64,000 bases of DNA. Origin: Erpobdella octoculata (Eukaryota > Annelida > Clitellata > Hirudinida > Erpobdellidae). The position numbers were made by a program, and so were the translations under genes. Numbering within the stretch: position 1 is the first letter of the stretch; each line of letters opens with the position of its first letter. Under the pieces are notes generated by a model. It made no database searches. It had not been told where the DNA came from and saw only the letters and a list, made by a program, of their open reading frames with translations. The stretch covers positions 22,570,169 to 22,634,168 of the forward strand of contig OZ022238.1 of assembly GCA_963978895.1 (NCBI GenBank), read 5' to 3'. Below, piece after piece: positions 41,137 to 52,934 of the stretch.

Positions 41137-42495
41137 TTCTAGGACTGTCCATCAATGGACGATTCTTCAAGGGACTGTTTATCAAGGACTATTCATCAAG
41201 GGACTATTCATCAAAAAACTATTCATCAAAGGACTGTTCATCCTGAGGACGGTTCATCATAAGGACTATTCATCTAATGTCTATTCATCCAGCGGACAAT
41301 GCATCAAAAAGTTAATAAAATTGTTTAAGATGTTATTTTCAACCAAAATATGTTACCAAAATGTAGGGTAATTTTTATCAAATTTACAGTGCTACTGTGC
41401 TTGCATCCAAATACTTTATACTTTATAATAGAATTAGCGGGGTACCCGCGTTGCCCGGGGGTTTTCTATCGTTTTTCTTTCTCGCTCCCGTTTCCTTCCC
41501 CGCTTGCTCTTACGCTCCCGGTCGCCCTCTTTTCCCGCTTGTCTTCCGTTCTCGATGGCTTTCCCTTTCCCGGTCGCAGCACCAGAAAAACTAAATTCGA
41601 CTGTTTTCGTAAACCGTATATATAGCATGCCCGCTGTGTCAAATTTGGCATTGGTCATTTAACACTAAGGGGCCGCGTTTCAAAGACACTTATGCCTCGA
41701 GCAATTAACAAGTTTGTAGAAAACATGGTTGTAATATACAAAATTTTCATTTGTCACATACAGTAAATAAAACAACTGGACAAGAAATAACGTCAAACGA
41801 GCAAAAGACAATTGAAAAAAGTTTGAAAAAACTGTCTTCAACGGTTCGTACAAGCTGAAGGTATATACACACTCAAACAGCTAGATACCATAAACCTCAA
41901 AACATCACTAACACCCGCTATACCACTTCTGCCACACTTCAAAGAGACGCACACGCTCGATTTAGCGAGGTCAGGATAGGTTCCACATTTCAAAGAGACG
42001 CTTACGATCGTCGATAAATCACCAGACTCAGATTTCATGCATATTTGAAATAAAAACTGAATACATTGGAAATCATTTAATTGATATAAAAACCCTATTT
42101 TGTTTTTGAATAAAAGTAGCGGTAGCGAATAGCGCTGAGAACAGCTAAAAAATGTAGCGGCGCTTCCATCAACGATCTTGTCAGCCAATAGTACCGGTCT
42201 TAACAACCCTGGTGGCCATCACTATCTTTTTAAGTTACTGATATGTTTAAAATTTATTTTATCAAAGATGAAGAACTGTCTTTTAAAAATACATCAAATA
42301 ACTTTACGCTGAAAATATATTGGGTTACCCAAGTTGGGTATATATTGATATGATAAAGGTTGTTGAGGAGGAGTGGCTTCAAAATTTGACGAATAGTCTT
42401 CTTGATGAATAGTCCTTTGATGAATAGTCTCTTGATGAATAGTTCTTAATGAACAGTCCCTTGATGAATCGTCCTTTGATGAAAGGCCGCATACC
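41137..42495 (-). mobile_element. Minisatellite-ended (foldback-like) element, copy 2
   Basis: It is inserted within the LINE RT gene and flanked by GGTCCAAGAA (41127-41136) and GGTCCATGAA (42496-42505), a 10-bp duplication with one mismatch. Both ends are GGACTATTCATCAA arrays in opposite orientation. About 585 bp of its interior match 3500-3955 in reverse. It carries its own Helitron insertion (41432-41640). A 9-10 bp duplication points to a MULE-like origin. Confidence 0.75.
41432..41640 (-). mobile_element. Short Helitron remnant
   Basis: A minus-strand 3' end (TTAGCGGGGTACCCGCGTTG, then CCCGGGGG) followed by GGGAGC/GGAAAC-rich units like those at 35809-36482. Confidence 0.55.
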
Positions 42496-43038
42496 GGTCC
42501 ATGAACGCTGCCCTGAGGAACACCACTTGAAACATTTGATGACCCAGAAAGCGCTCCTCGGTACTGGACGTGTTGCATACGATCAGATAAGAAGTCTATT
42601 AGCCAAGCAAGCAAATTGCCGCTAATGCCATAAGCTTCAAGTTTTTGAATGAGTTTACCATTCATGAACACACTCCAGTAAATTAGTGTAAGTAGACTTG
42701 GAATGTAAAAATCCGTGTGGATGTTGGCTGACAGGGCCATGAAGATGAAGATAGGAAAGAATTTCCTTATTGATAATCTTCTCCATTGCACGACAGCAAG
42801 ATGAGGTAATGGAGATGGGTCTGTAGTTGGCCCGGAAGGCAAGTAGGACCCTTTTTATATATAGGCAAAATGTAGGCCTTTTTTAATTCCTTGGGCAAAA
42901 CATTCATTAAAAATATCAGCAATCTCTACCGGATCCGAAGTAGATTTATTATCATCTGACGTTAAGCTAGTGAAAAATAAACAAAATTCTTTTGTTTTGT
43001 TTCCGATACTACGGAGATTTGCAAGAGCCATGCGACCA

Positions 43039-43794
43039 CTAACAGGACTTCTGAAGGGGCTGATTTTTGCCTTCCTTGGCTAGTGATCGCACCGCAGGGG
43101 GTGGAGGGTGACCATCAGAGATCTTTTTTCGTTTTTCGCACATCTTATAGTTGATTTCTGCCTGTTGTTTAGTCAGGTCTCTATTCAAAAAAATTTTGCG
43201 AACATCTTCCTTTTTAGACGAACGTAAGATCCGAGATGACATCAGCAATTCCTCAACAGCCGTTGGTCTTTCCAGAGTAATACATAATTTTGCCCTATGA
43301 TTTTCAGAGTCCTTTCCCAGCCGTCTGGTTGCAGCAATCCTTGGCACTCCAGCAAGGTGGCTCTTACAGAACTCCGCAACACAATCCACGTCTGACTTTG
43401 ACTCATCAGATTTGAAACCATAAATTATAACATTGTTAGCTCTTTGCTTTTTATCTTCTTTTTCGTTTTCCAGTTTCCAGAAAGTGGTAGACAGTACCTC
43501 GGCAATGTTGGCAGAACAACTCGATAAATCTCGTTCGTCCATCATCGAGTTGGTAGATTCCGTCCTAGACTCTAAGGCACCCAGTCTAGACGAAATGTTC
43601 TCGAGTTTAGCCAACAATTCCTTCAATGATTCGGATGTTGTTTTGGTTATTCTATCAAGAAGTATTTTGTAATTTTTGTTTATCGTCTCCATCATACGTG
43701 TCATGTTATCGTTCATTCTTTCGACGATTCTACAGAGGACCACCTCCAGGTTCTCCAAAGTTAAAAACTTTGAAATAACTTTCGAAACTCTCAA
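43039..43794 (-). CDS. LINE ORF1 protein (coiled coil plus RRM-like domain)
   Basis: 251 codons are open. Residues about 15-115 are a heptad-rich coiled coil (KELLAKLENISSRLGALESR). Residues about 130-215 contain KKQRANNVIIYGFKSDESK and ATRRLGKDSENHRAKLCITL, the RRM-like fold seen in L1/CR1-type ORF1 proteins. The rest is a basic end. Such proteins coat LINE RNA. A diverged fragment of the same family lies at 2815-3167. The frame is intact, but the following RT is broken, so the element itself is dead. Confidence 0.7.
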   Translation of the reverse strand: MRVSKVISKFLTLENLEVVLCRIVERMNDNMTRMMETINKNYKILLDRITKTTSESLKELLAKLENISSRLGALESRTESTNSMMDERDLSSCSANIAEVLSTTFWKLENEKEDKKQRANNVIIYGFKSDESKSDVDCVAEFCKSHLAGVPRIAATRRLGKDSENHRAKLCITLERPTAVEELLMSSRILRSSKKEDVRKIFLNRDLTKQQAEINYKMCEKRKKISDGHPPPPAVRSLAKEGKNQPLQKSC

Positions 43795-43799
43795 TACAA

Positions 43800-44860
43800 T
43801 AACTATTAAAAACGTAAACTTTTTAAGCCTAAAATTTAAGCTTTATATGCGAAGGAACAAGTTATTTACGAGAACTATCGCTGAGAACTATCGCCGAGAT
43901 GTTTACATAGACATATTATATTCTATTATTAGTCAGCCAGAAATAAATTTAACCGTGAAAAAATCCTAGCAAGCACTTATTATATATCGTTGGAAAGGTA
44001 TGAATTAGGAGAATATGAAAATCGGAATTCTATAACTGTATAACAATGCGGGGGAGTGTAGGATAACAAAATAACAAGATGGCCGACAATTCGAAAATAT
44101 CTTTCCAAAACAATTATTTATAACAATGTTACAACTTGACTTTAATAGTCTTAAAGCATTGTTACTTAAATAATTTTCAAAAAAAAATTTTTTTAATAAA
44201 ATTTTTGAAGAAAAAGTTGAAAAACCACAGAAATTTATAGACCCTTCTCCCCATGGGCTGGATGACATTGGTAATGAGGGCCTTTTAAAGCTAGTCCAGT
44301 AGTATTTTGCGATATCAGCCATTTTGGAAAATGACTTTTTATGGTTTTCAAAAGTCATTACTGCCAAAATTGAACCTATGAACAACAATCAAATACAAAC
44401 TAGTTCCAGAATATGTTTATTCATATGCATCTATAAATAATTTCCAATTTCAACATATAATACAAAAAACAAACAGAAAAACAATTTTTATTTCCTGCCC
44501 TGGAAATTGCAAGACATTATTCTTAGATTCTTGATTGTAAACATCCAGCATATTGTGAATAATCATTTTTATAAATTAGAAAATATTGATATTTTGAGTC
44601 ATTGGTTTCACTTGGTTGCCCAATTTATTGCCTAATGCCTGGTTAATCACAGGGAGTGCCACGTGAGGGCTGACTCGTACTCACCACCTATACAAACAAC
44701 ATACAAACAAATATACAAACAACATACAAACAAGAAACGTATCAGCATATGTACATATTTACATCTAAATATACACACACCTCTAGGTCTGCTGGAATAT
44801 TTGGAAACACATTAAGAAAATCATAAATTTAACATGTGCACACATCTAGCTTTAAAAAAA
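43800..44860. other. No gene seen
   Basis: AT-rich sequence, possibly LINE 5' leader near 43800. A few AACATACAAACAA units lie at 44695-44735. No convincing coding frame. Confidence 0.5.
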
Positions 44861-44861
44861 A

Positions 44862-45039
44862 ATTAAAACACATACATAAAATATAAAACACATACATAAA
44901 ATATAAAACACATACATAAAATATAAAACACATACATAAAATATAAAACACATACATAAAATATAAAACACATACATAAAATATAAAACACATACATAAA
45001 ATATAAAACACATACATAAAATATAAAACACATACACAC
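44862..45039. repeat. 20-bp minisatellite
   Basis: Nine near-perfect units AAAACACATACATAAAATAT. The Cys/Tyr/Phe-rich frames across it are repeat artefacts. Confidence 0.95.
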
Positions 45040-45064
45040 AAATGACTTGTTAGTTTACCATTCA

Positions 45065-45180
45065 GCCCGGTTTAACCGTAACTGTTAGGTGGTGGTATGT
45101 TTAATTAAATTCCGAGTCCGGTTAGACCGCAACTGTCAGGTGGTGGTATGTTTAATTAAATTCCAAGTCCGTCTTAACTG
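45065..45180 (+). repeat. Two-copy tandem repeat
   Basis: Two units of about 57 bp contain GTGGTGGTATGTTTAATTAA and TTCCRAGTCCG. Confidence 0.8.
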
Positions 45181-45397
45181 CAACTGTTCGTATCTTCATT
45201 TAGGACTAATTGACTAGTTCGTTTGCCCTCAAAATTTCAAAAACCAAAATTAAGCCAGCATAAATGAAGCTGTTATCAAACATTCAGATCTTCAGTTTGA
45301 ATGATACTATAACCACAACTGATAAATGCTTTCAGTGAGATCATGAAAAAGTCAGACTAGAATATCAAATAACTACAATCAAAACTAAAATTGCTGT

Positions 45398-46246
45398 CTA
45401 AGTTCGAAAGCAGCAAGAAATATTAAATTTATTCCACATAGAAGAAATCAATGTCTTCATAAAAAAAAACTGTGGATCATTGCTCTCAACCACATGTTCT
45501 GTGCCACAAGATTCTTCTTCACTGGCACTGCTTATATTATTTGTTTTATCTGCTGTTACACCGCCATTTGAGCAATCCGTTCCATGACAATTTCCGCACA
45601 CAGAAACACAGTGCATATTGTTTCGCAGACATGAACACACTTGGATGAGCAGTTTCCATTACAATAGCGTCGAACAAACTTCAGGACTGACTGAGGTGCA
45701 ATGTCACCCACTATTTTCACGGGTTTTAAGCAGCTTTCAACTGATTCCCAGTCCCAGCCGGTTGCCTTCAAGACTACTTTGTCCAGAGTCCCCCAAATCA
45801 CAGCATGCAAATGAACGAGTCGGACATGCAGGTGAGCAGCACATTCTGATAGTGGCAGCCTTTCTGGTTGAAAACGACGACAGAGCCAATTTGAAATATG
45901 ACTCATACCGTAAATCAGCCAATCTTTCCCCTACTTTCCAGCCATACAGACTGACCAACAGGCTAGAACCAGCTCTGCACACCTCATCATCCGTAGCATT
46001 GCTTCTTTGCAGAGCCATGCGGCACGACAAATGCAATTTAATTACATGTTTGTTGTAGTGCACATTAATATAATTTACCAAATCACAACAACCGGTAACT
46101 TCCAGTTTTTTAAATACAGTGGGCATGGCTCTTACAACTTCAGCAGTGTGTTCAGATGTTTCTTGCTTACAAAATGAACATTTTAAAAAATCTGAATTTA
46201 TTTCTGTTTCCTCAGAAATTACAGAAGAAGATATCTCAGTCCTCAC
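45398..46246 (-). pseudogene. CXC (tesmin/TSO1-like) cysteine-cluster protein, frameshifted
   Basis: Three overlapping minus-strand frames form one decayed gene. The upstream frame includes GSSLLVSLYGWKVGERLADL and RYESYFKLA. The next contains the run into FVRRYCNGNCSSKC. The last carries CSCLRNNMHCVSVCGNCHGT and DCSNG. Together the spacing (C-x3-C-x3-C-x-C-x6-C-x3-C-x2-C-x4-C) recalls CXC zinc-binding domains that end proteins found in many copies in invertebrate genomes. At least two frame changes are needed, so it is broken. Its element family was not identified. Confidence 0.55.
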
Positions 46247-46249
46247 TTC

Positions 46250-47200
46250 CTCTTTTCATACATACATGTTCTACACTTCTGCACCATTAAATTAAAAGTA
46301 ACCACTCGACAAAAAATGTAGCAAACTTCCAGTGAGAACGGAAAAGAAAATAGCAATTTTCTAAAAAATTGTTTCTGTTGATATTTTCTAATTTGTCTTA
46401 TTTATCTTTCAAATAGACCTAATCACCTAATCTAAACGTATACTAGTCGCCAAGCACAGAAGCGAACGACACTAATTTTACGAACTATCGCCCATCAAAC
46501 TAAATGCCGTATAACTCACGACATACAACTCCGATTTTTATAGAATTTAGAATGCTAAGTTCTTATCACTATTTTACACCTAATCTGAAAATTCTATGCT
46601 TGCTAGGATTTTTTCACACTTCCAATGCAACAAAATTTTCTACGTTCTGACTATATTTCAAACTCAAAGGTATAAGAATCTTCTTCACCTTCGAAAAATT
46701 GAAGTAATATTTTTTTTAATTTGTACCTCAATGCCAGCGACGGATAAACACCTTAGAAGAAGATGCTTTTTTAAATCCTAGTTCTTTAATTCATTTAACG
46801 TAAATAAAACCATTTCTAAAAGTGTCTCATTCTAACACCAATTTGTTACGATATTATTAATTTATTGAAGATAATAAATTCGATAAGCACTCAACTCAGA
46901 ATAAATCGCAATACCTGTAATTGGAGTTTGTCTACGTTAAACACTTATGAATCTCTGCATGAAACTACTTCATTATTTCACCAGGTCGACCAGCGTGAAA
47001 CATCATTGGTAAAAATATATATCAAGCAAAGGTCAATAACAAAAGTATTCAATAAGCTTGTTAAAATGTCTAAAAATGATTTTCTGGAATTATTAAGTTC
47101 ACATGAACGGAAAATTAAGTCTGTAATATAAATCACAGGTGCATTTAAACAACAGAAACGACGATGCTATTGCATCAAAATGTATTAAGAGAATTTGATG
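46250..47200. other. No gene seen
   Basis: AT-rich. AATAAA on the minus strand at 46861-46866 could serve the Tctex-1 gene upstream. A weak plus-strand frame near 47060-47131 (MSKNDFLELLSSHERKI) is not supported otherwise. Confidence 0.5.
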
Positions 47201-47204
47201 GCAT

Positions 47205-47627
47205 TTATAATTTATCCTCATTTTCTTTAACACCCGTACTAACAATTCCATGAACAACAACAATGGCAAATATTGCCTTGTTTTTATAAATGCACGAAAT
47301 TGTCCCGTCAACGTTCGGATCTGTAAAAGTGCTGAATGCCATCTGGAAGCTCTGATTAGTATCCTGACCAATGAAAACGTTTACTACAAACTTGTGTGGT
47401 TTGTCGGTAGCACTCGTGCCCTCGGACGAATTGGCGATTTCTTCTGCCCTATCACGAATCATCTTGCAAAGCTTCCGGCAGATGTCGCTGCAGCTGATTG
47501 GATCATAACTGGTCACGTGGTAAAGGTAGGCGTAAAGAATATCGTCAACGCAGCGCCTTATTTTGATATTGTACAGTCGTGTGATGAGGGAGGGATCTGT
47601 CTGGCACCCTGAGTCCTGGAAGGCCAT
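47205..47627 (-). CDS. Dynein light chain, Tctex-1 family
   Basis: An intact 140-codon frame runs from ATG at 47627 to a stop at 47205. After a short lead (MAFQDSGCQTDP), residues about 20-128 form a Tctex-1 domain: two helices (KIRRCVDDILYAYLYHV and DICRKLCKMIRDRAEEIA), then the strands KFVVNVFIGQ, FQMAFSTFTDPNVDGTIS and KAIFAIVVVHGIVS. The DGTIS-x-x-YKNK-x-IF run resembles DYNLT1/3 and TCTEX1D proteins. Members dimerise and bind dynein intermediate chain and cargo in cytoplasmic or ciliary motors (family knowledge). The length fits the family. A splice acceptor TTTTTCAACAG precedes the ATG (near 47638-47648), implying a 5' untranslated exon. Coding sequence without introns could also mean a retrocopy. 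A hAT element lies 515 bp upstream. Confidence 0.82.
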   Translation of the reverse strand: MAFQDSGCQTDPSLITRLYNIKIRRCVDDILYAYLYHVTSYDPISCSDICRKLCKMIRDRAEEIANSSEGTSATDKPHKFVVNVFIGQDTNQSFQMAFSTFTDPNVDGTISCIYKNKAIFAIVVVHGIVSTGVKENEDKL

Positions 47628-48141
47628 CAGAAGATTGGTTCTGTTGAAAAAATGATTCATTACAAAACCTATATCAAATCACCAAGTGCGATGTAACGCT
47701 CTTCACCTATAATTTTGCTGTGTAATTAGTTGTGGTGTTTTTCAAAAAAAAAATAACAAAATGTATTTTCATAAAATAAATGGAAACTTGGTCTTTAAAA
47801 TTATATAACCAGTAAAAATAAAAATAGCCAGCAATTAGTAATTGTTCAAATAAATGTGAAGTAAACCCCTATAGGTTCATACACGAAATAAGAACCGAGA
47901 ACATCCATGGATTTCAGACGTATCCACCAATCTCGATTTAGCGGTTTAAATACAAAAATTACATCTTCTATCACGTTCAGTGGCGGGTCTAAAAAAAGGT
48001 TTAATATCGAAATTATCAGTGCTAGAATTGGTGCTAGCACCATTCTTTGCAACTGTGAAAAACGTTGCTCTAATGATGACTGAACAACAAACTTTGAAAG
48101 TGCCGACACTGTCCAACGATTTATGTATTTGACTGATTTGG

Positions 48142-49952
48142 TAGGGGCATCATTTCAACAAAACTTTAAGGGGGCAAAAAGTTTATCAAACACACCGATT
48201 CCAAAATTCGGGGGGGGGGATTGTAGCTATAGCTACTTTTCAAAAAAATTTCAAAACCTAAAAACTTTTTTTTTATTAAAAACTGAGAACCAGAGGAGGA
48301 GGTAAGTTGTAGACGGCGGATTTATGGTGGATCAAAAAAACTGTTTTAATTTATCATTGCTTTTTACACTGACAGACATATTTGTAATATTGTTTAGCAC
48401 AATAAGTTAGGATACAGTAAAAAGGCAGAAGCATTGATATTAGGAGAAGAAATTTCCTTGATTCAGAAAAATTGAATTTTACACTGTTCATGAATTAGCA
48501 GTAACAATAAAAACAGTTGGTGATGAAAAATTAGCAATTCCACAGAGACAGAACCTAAAAGTTCTATATGAGGTGTTCTTTAAATATTTACATTTAATGA
48601 TTGATTAAAAAAAGGTTAAAAGAACAACACCTTTAGAATACTATAGAAAAGTTATCTTTATTTATTTTGTAGATAAAATGGTAAATCGTATGAAAACAGG
48701 TTACCCCCAATTAGTTGTTCATTTTTCCTGTGTTCTGTATTAATTTTTAAAAACCTTCAAAGCTCACAGGAATGCATGAAAATATATTTAAATTTTACAT
48801 TGAGGCAGATATATTATCACCTGCTGTTTTTTAAAATTATAGAAGGTGAGATGATTATCTAGTAATGTGGCTGTTTCATTTTGTCACTATAGAAGGGTTT
48901 ATCTTTATTTATTTTATGGGCAAAATGGTAAATCATATAAAAGTTCCTGTGCTATTTTTTAATTTTTAAAAATCTTCAAATGCTCACAGAAATGCATAAA
49001 AATATATTTAAATCTTATTTTGAGGCAGAGGAATTATTAACTGCTGTTTTTTTACCAAGTATTAAACTTATGGAAGGGGAGGTGATTATGTAATTAAGTG
49101 ACTGTGAACATTATAAAACGCATGTAAACATTTGTCAATATAATAATAGCAATAATGGAAGATTCTTAATCAGCGTCAAGTTCCAAATCATTCGCTATCA
49201 AAGATATCTTGCGAAACAAGTCATTCATGTGAAAGTTTTTTCGAACATTTACTTCTGCATTCACCTGTTACGAGTGCTGATGTAGAAAATGTTTTGTATT
49301 ATTACTGGGTAGTCTTGACAAATTTCACTAAACTCTTTTATTGAACTCAACTGACAAAGCCTTGCACGAGCCGACTTTTTGGGGTCCGGTCCGTTATATA
49401 AGCACAAATTCCCAGGTTTGGTCCTGTCCGTTTTACAAGCACAAAAACCCACGGTTTAGTATAGTTACCTCGATTTATGCTAACCTCAGTCCGACCCGTT
49501 CTGACAATCCTAATATAAATTCCAATCCTGAAAACGACCCGTGCAGGGCTCTAGTCTGGTATCAAATTCAATCATCGTTTTGTGGGTACAAATTTGTTAG
49601 GTTGCACTGATAGAGTTGAAAAATAAATTAAACAAAAATTAAAGTATTTTAATTTTTATAAATACAAATCCGTAAGCTGAAATAATACAATGCATACTAC
49701 CTATTTGCTAACGCAGGGCGCTACCCTCGGTTTATAAAAATCCTGTATCTAACCTTGATAGCTACTTAAAAAAAACTATTCTAAAATCCTACGCACTTTT
49801 TCTCAAAATAAACTGATGACCGGAAAAAGGTAATCACAGATACTTTCCAAAAGTTTTTCAAAAACTTCTCCAAAAACGTAGTATTTATTTTTTTCTTGAA
49901 AATAACTTTGGGGGAAGCAATTGCCCCCTGCCCCCCGCAAATGACGCCCCAG
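48142..49952. mobile_element. hAT-like element, TSD TGATTTGG
   Basis: TGATTTGG flanks it exactly (48134-48141 and 49953-49960). The ends are TAGGGGCATCATTT and, inverted, CTGGGGCGTCATTT. A unit of about 255 bp is tandemly duplicated (about 48640-48885 and 48890-49105). No transposase frame was recognised. Confidence 0.82.
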
Positions 49953-50489
49953 TGATTTGGTAGTTTATTATTTCAATAAAATCAAAATTTAATAAATGTA
50001 TTGTAAATATTTTGTATAGCCTTCAATTTCAAGCTTTTCTACGTGGCTGCTTATACAAACGTAATTTTAATCTTATGGAAACATCCTTGGACCCCAAAAA
50101 GAGTTGTATCCATGCATCGATGCACTACACGCCCCTGATGTGCGTGTATGTAGTGTACAATTACGTTGGGCTTTTTGTGACAAGCGCGACCACTCTAAAA
50201 TGCAACTTGAGCAGAACGCATAACTAAGATAAGAGCTCGTTGATCGGAAATTTTATCCATCGAGTACGATATGAAGGCAATGTTAATGCATGTTGGTGTA
50301 TAATAACAAAAATGAATAAAATGAAATGTGTTTTAAATGTTTCGAGAGAGCGTTTAGAAGTTACAAGTTCAAATTAGGGATGTTAGACGATAATCGGAAT
50401 TCCGGTTATCGTTTTTGAAAACGATTATCGCTTATTTAATATATTTTTGAATTTATGTGCGTTTCAAAGTGTTTTGTTTTGTTTTATCA

Positions 50490-52600
50490 TTTCATTTTAT
50501 TTCAGTTTGACGATTTTTGATGTGGCGTGAATTGCCAGACTTCTAGGCCACAAACAGGTGCGTTTTGAGAGTTTTTCTGAACTGTTCGGTTGTAGATGCG
50601 GCTGTGACCTTTGGTGGAAAACGATTCCAGATCGTTGGGCCAGCAACCGTAAAGCGTCTGTCCCCAGCAGTCTTTAGACGAGCTGCAGGGATGAGTAGTG
50701 AAGACGAGGATGACGACCTGAGTCTTCTTCGAGGCAGAACGTCGCACACGCATGTGACGTCCGAGCACAAATATGAAGGAGCCGACTCGTGGAGGCACTT
50801 AAAGAGCTTGAAATCTATCCTGCAGTCGACTTTCAGTCAATACAGCTCTTGGAGGATGGGGGAGATACGGTTTTGTTTTCTGGCTCGCATCAACAGTCTA
50901 GCAGCTGCATTGACAACCGACTGTAGACGGCGAATCTGGAACTTTGGAAATCCTCCCAAAACAGAATTGCAATAATAGAGTTTTGAGAGAACTAAAGATC
51001 GTTTTAAAGAAAGACTGTTTTGATTTGTCGCAAAGTGGAAAAACACGCTCGGGTGACATGGCTGACATGTGCGCCAATTGACATGTAGGAATCGAAGATT
51101 GCGCCGAGGTTACGGACCGTGTCAGACGGTGAGATCCAGTCGATACTAAGACGAATCAAGTCCTTTGGACGTTTGTTTTTCCGACGGCAAGTTGAGAACC
51201 AGATTACTTCAAATTTATTTAAGTTGAGCTGTAGGCGACTGGAGCGCATCCACTAACTGACTTCGTCGATGCACGCAGAGACAAGCGATGAGAGCTCGGC
51301 GATTCCGTCTGGATCGCAATGGCCGTAGATTTGTGAGTCAGCGTAAAAATGTGATTGCAACCCGCATTTCGTGACAATCTGTTCCAACTCAGCGATGTAC
51401 CGTATTTTAGCGCATACAAGCCGCGGCTTATACAATTTTTTACACACGTAAGAACCAACATCTGGCTTATAGACGGTCGCGGCCTTTTCAGGAACTTTTT
51501 CTACCCATAATGCTGACAATGAGGTTCATTTTCTTCAAGTATACATAGAATACAACTTAAAAATAGACCATATAATGAATATAAAATAATGTGATATTTA
51601 CCAAAATTATAAGTGTTCAATGTATACAGTTAGTTCATTGATAATAACCGAACAACTGAACAAGTAGTCTATACAATGGAAGACAGGGGCTTATATTCGT
51701 ATGCGGCTTATAGAAAAACGTGTTTACACAAAAGGCGAAATCCAAGGATTATACACGCTGCGGCCTTTACACAAAAGCAGCCTATATGCGCTAAAATACG
51801 GTACATGATGAATAGGGTTGGACCTAGAACTGATCCCTGCGGAACGCCGCATGTTAGTATTGAAGTACATGACATTCACGTTTAGTAAGATATGAGTAGA
51901 GCAAGCGAGTGGATCCCCGTCAAATGCAAAAGATGACGCGAATCACTGAAGCAGGATCTGATGATCGACGGTGTCGAAAGCCGCCGACAGATCCAGTAAG
52001 ACCAGCAGTCTTAATTTTCCATTGTCGCCGCGCCCTTAACGTCAGAGAATACCCTCAGCAAGCACTGCCTTCTCCGTTGAATGAAACTTGCGGTACGCCG
52101 ACTGATATGTTGGGAAGAAATTATTGTCTTGTAGATGCCTTGTGATTCTAGCTAGAACCAACTTTTCGAGTAGTTTAGAGATTTAAGATAGATTAGAGAT
52201 CAGACGGTAAGAGTTGGTGTCGCTGCCGTCAAGATTAGGTTTCTTGAGAATTGACATAATGAAGGAAGCTTTAAAAGATTGAGGCAGCGTAAGGTCTGCC
52301 AGCTATTTGTTTAAAACGTAACAAGAAATGGTACTATTAATGGTGCTGCTTTTTTCAAAAATCACGTCGGAAATGGATCCAACGAGCATTGCTTGTTTGG
52401 TAGAGAATTGATGAGATTCATGACTTCTTCCAGACTCCTGGGTTCAAAGTTGCTCAAGGTTGTCGTTGTAGTAGTTGAGGGGAGCGACGGAAGTTGGTAT
52501 TTCGACGTCAGCGCCCGAACGTTCCCAACCTTCGTCGTGAAACTTCTCTGAAGAAATTGAATTGTTGGTAGAGACTCGACCTCTTGCCATGATTGAATTG
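50490..52600 (-). pseudogene. CR1/L2-like LINE reverse transcriptase, degenerate
   Basis: Minus-strand pieces in order include SFKASFIMSILKKPNLDG (52290-52230), ISKLLEKLVLARITRHLQDN, LLVLLDLSAAFDTVDHQILL (the first palm motif with Asp), the motif interrupted by a MITE at 51401-51800, AELEQIVTKCGLQSHFYADS (degenerate active site, ADS for ADD), then NLNKFEVIWFS, VRNLGAIFDSYMSIGAHVSH and SKLYYCNSVLGGFPKFQIRR. Stops and shifts are frequent. The 3' end lies near 50490. It is a different subfamily from the LINE at 39.9-43.8 kb. Confidence 0.75.
51401..51800. mobile_element. 400-bp MITE with GTAC at both borders
   Basis: Inverted termini CGTATTTTAGCGCATA are bordered by GTAC on each side (51397-51400 and 51801-51804). 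Restoring one GTAC gives a continuous RT reading frame around LFIMYIAELE. No coding content. The superfamily was not assigned. Confidence 0.82.
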
Positions 52601-52934
52601 AGTGAATGATATTATTGATATTGTTATATTATTTATAACTGTACTCAGGTTTTTTATAAATGATCCCAAGTTTATTAGAAGAAATACACACTTAATCAAA
52701 ACTCTGTGTCTTAATAACTGTAATTAAGACTGGTCGATTGAAATTCACGTAATCACCAAAATCGATAGTTCAATTTTTCATAAACTCAGTTTTAGAATCT
52801 CTTACTGAGGTCCATAAGCAAAGCTGTATTTAGAAATGGTAAATTGTTCTATCTTATATATTTGTCTTCTGAACTCTATTAAACTAACAAAACCGATCAA
52901 ACAAAAAGACGAAAACATTACACATACCATTCGT

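Larger units (their letters stand above)
40535..42840 (-). pseudogene. LINE reverse transcriptase, broken
   Basis: The upstream part shows GISGNLLAWLIDFLSDRMQH and SSGVPQGSVHGP (RT motif before the catalytic palm). After the insertion it resumes LGPTLFLIYINGALDNI and KLFAYDVKFYS, where the usual ADD of the active site reads AYD. The thumb (SPVWNPHHKSLIDGIEGVKK) follows. At least one stop lies between 40930 and 40961. The damaged active site and the insertion make it non-functional. Confidence 0.75.
39885..43794 (-). mobile_element. CR1-like LINE (internally deleted) split by another element
   Basis: On the minus strand the order is ORF1 (43794-43039), then RT fingers/palm (about 42890-42500), an inserted 1359-bp element, the RT remainder (41126-40535) and a 3' region to about 39885. 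The endonuclease half of ORF2 is not visible. Several stops interrupt the RT. Confidence 0.7.

Noticed and set aside
44829..45041. Cys/Tyr/Phe-rich frame with repeated VLYFMY units
   Set aside because: It is a direct translation of the 20-bp minisatellite.
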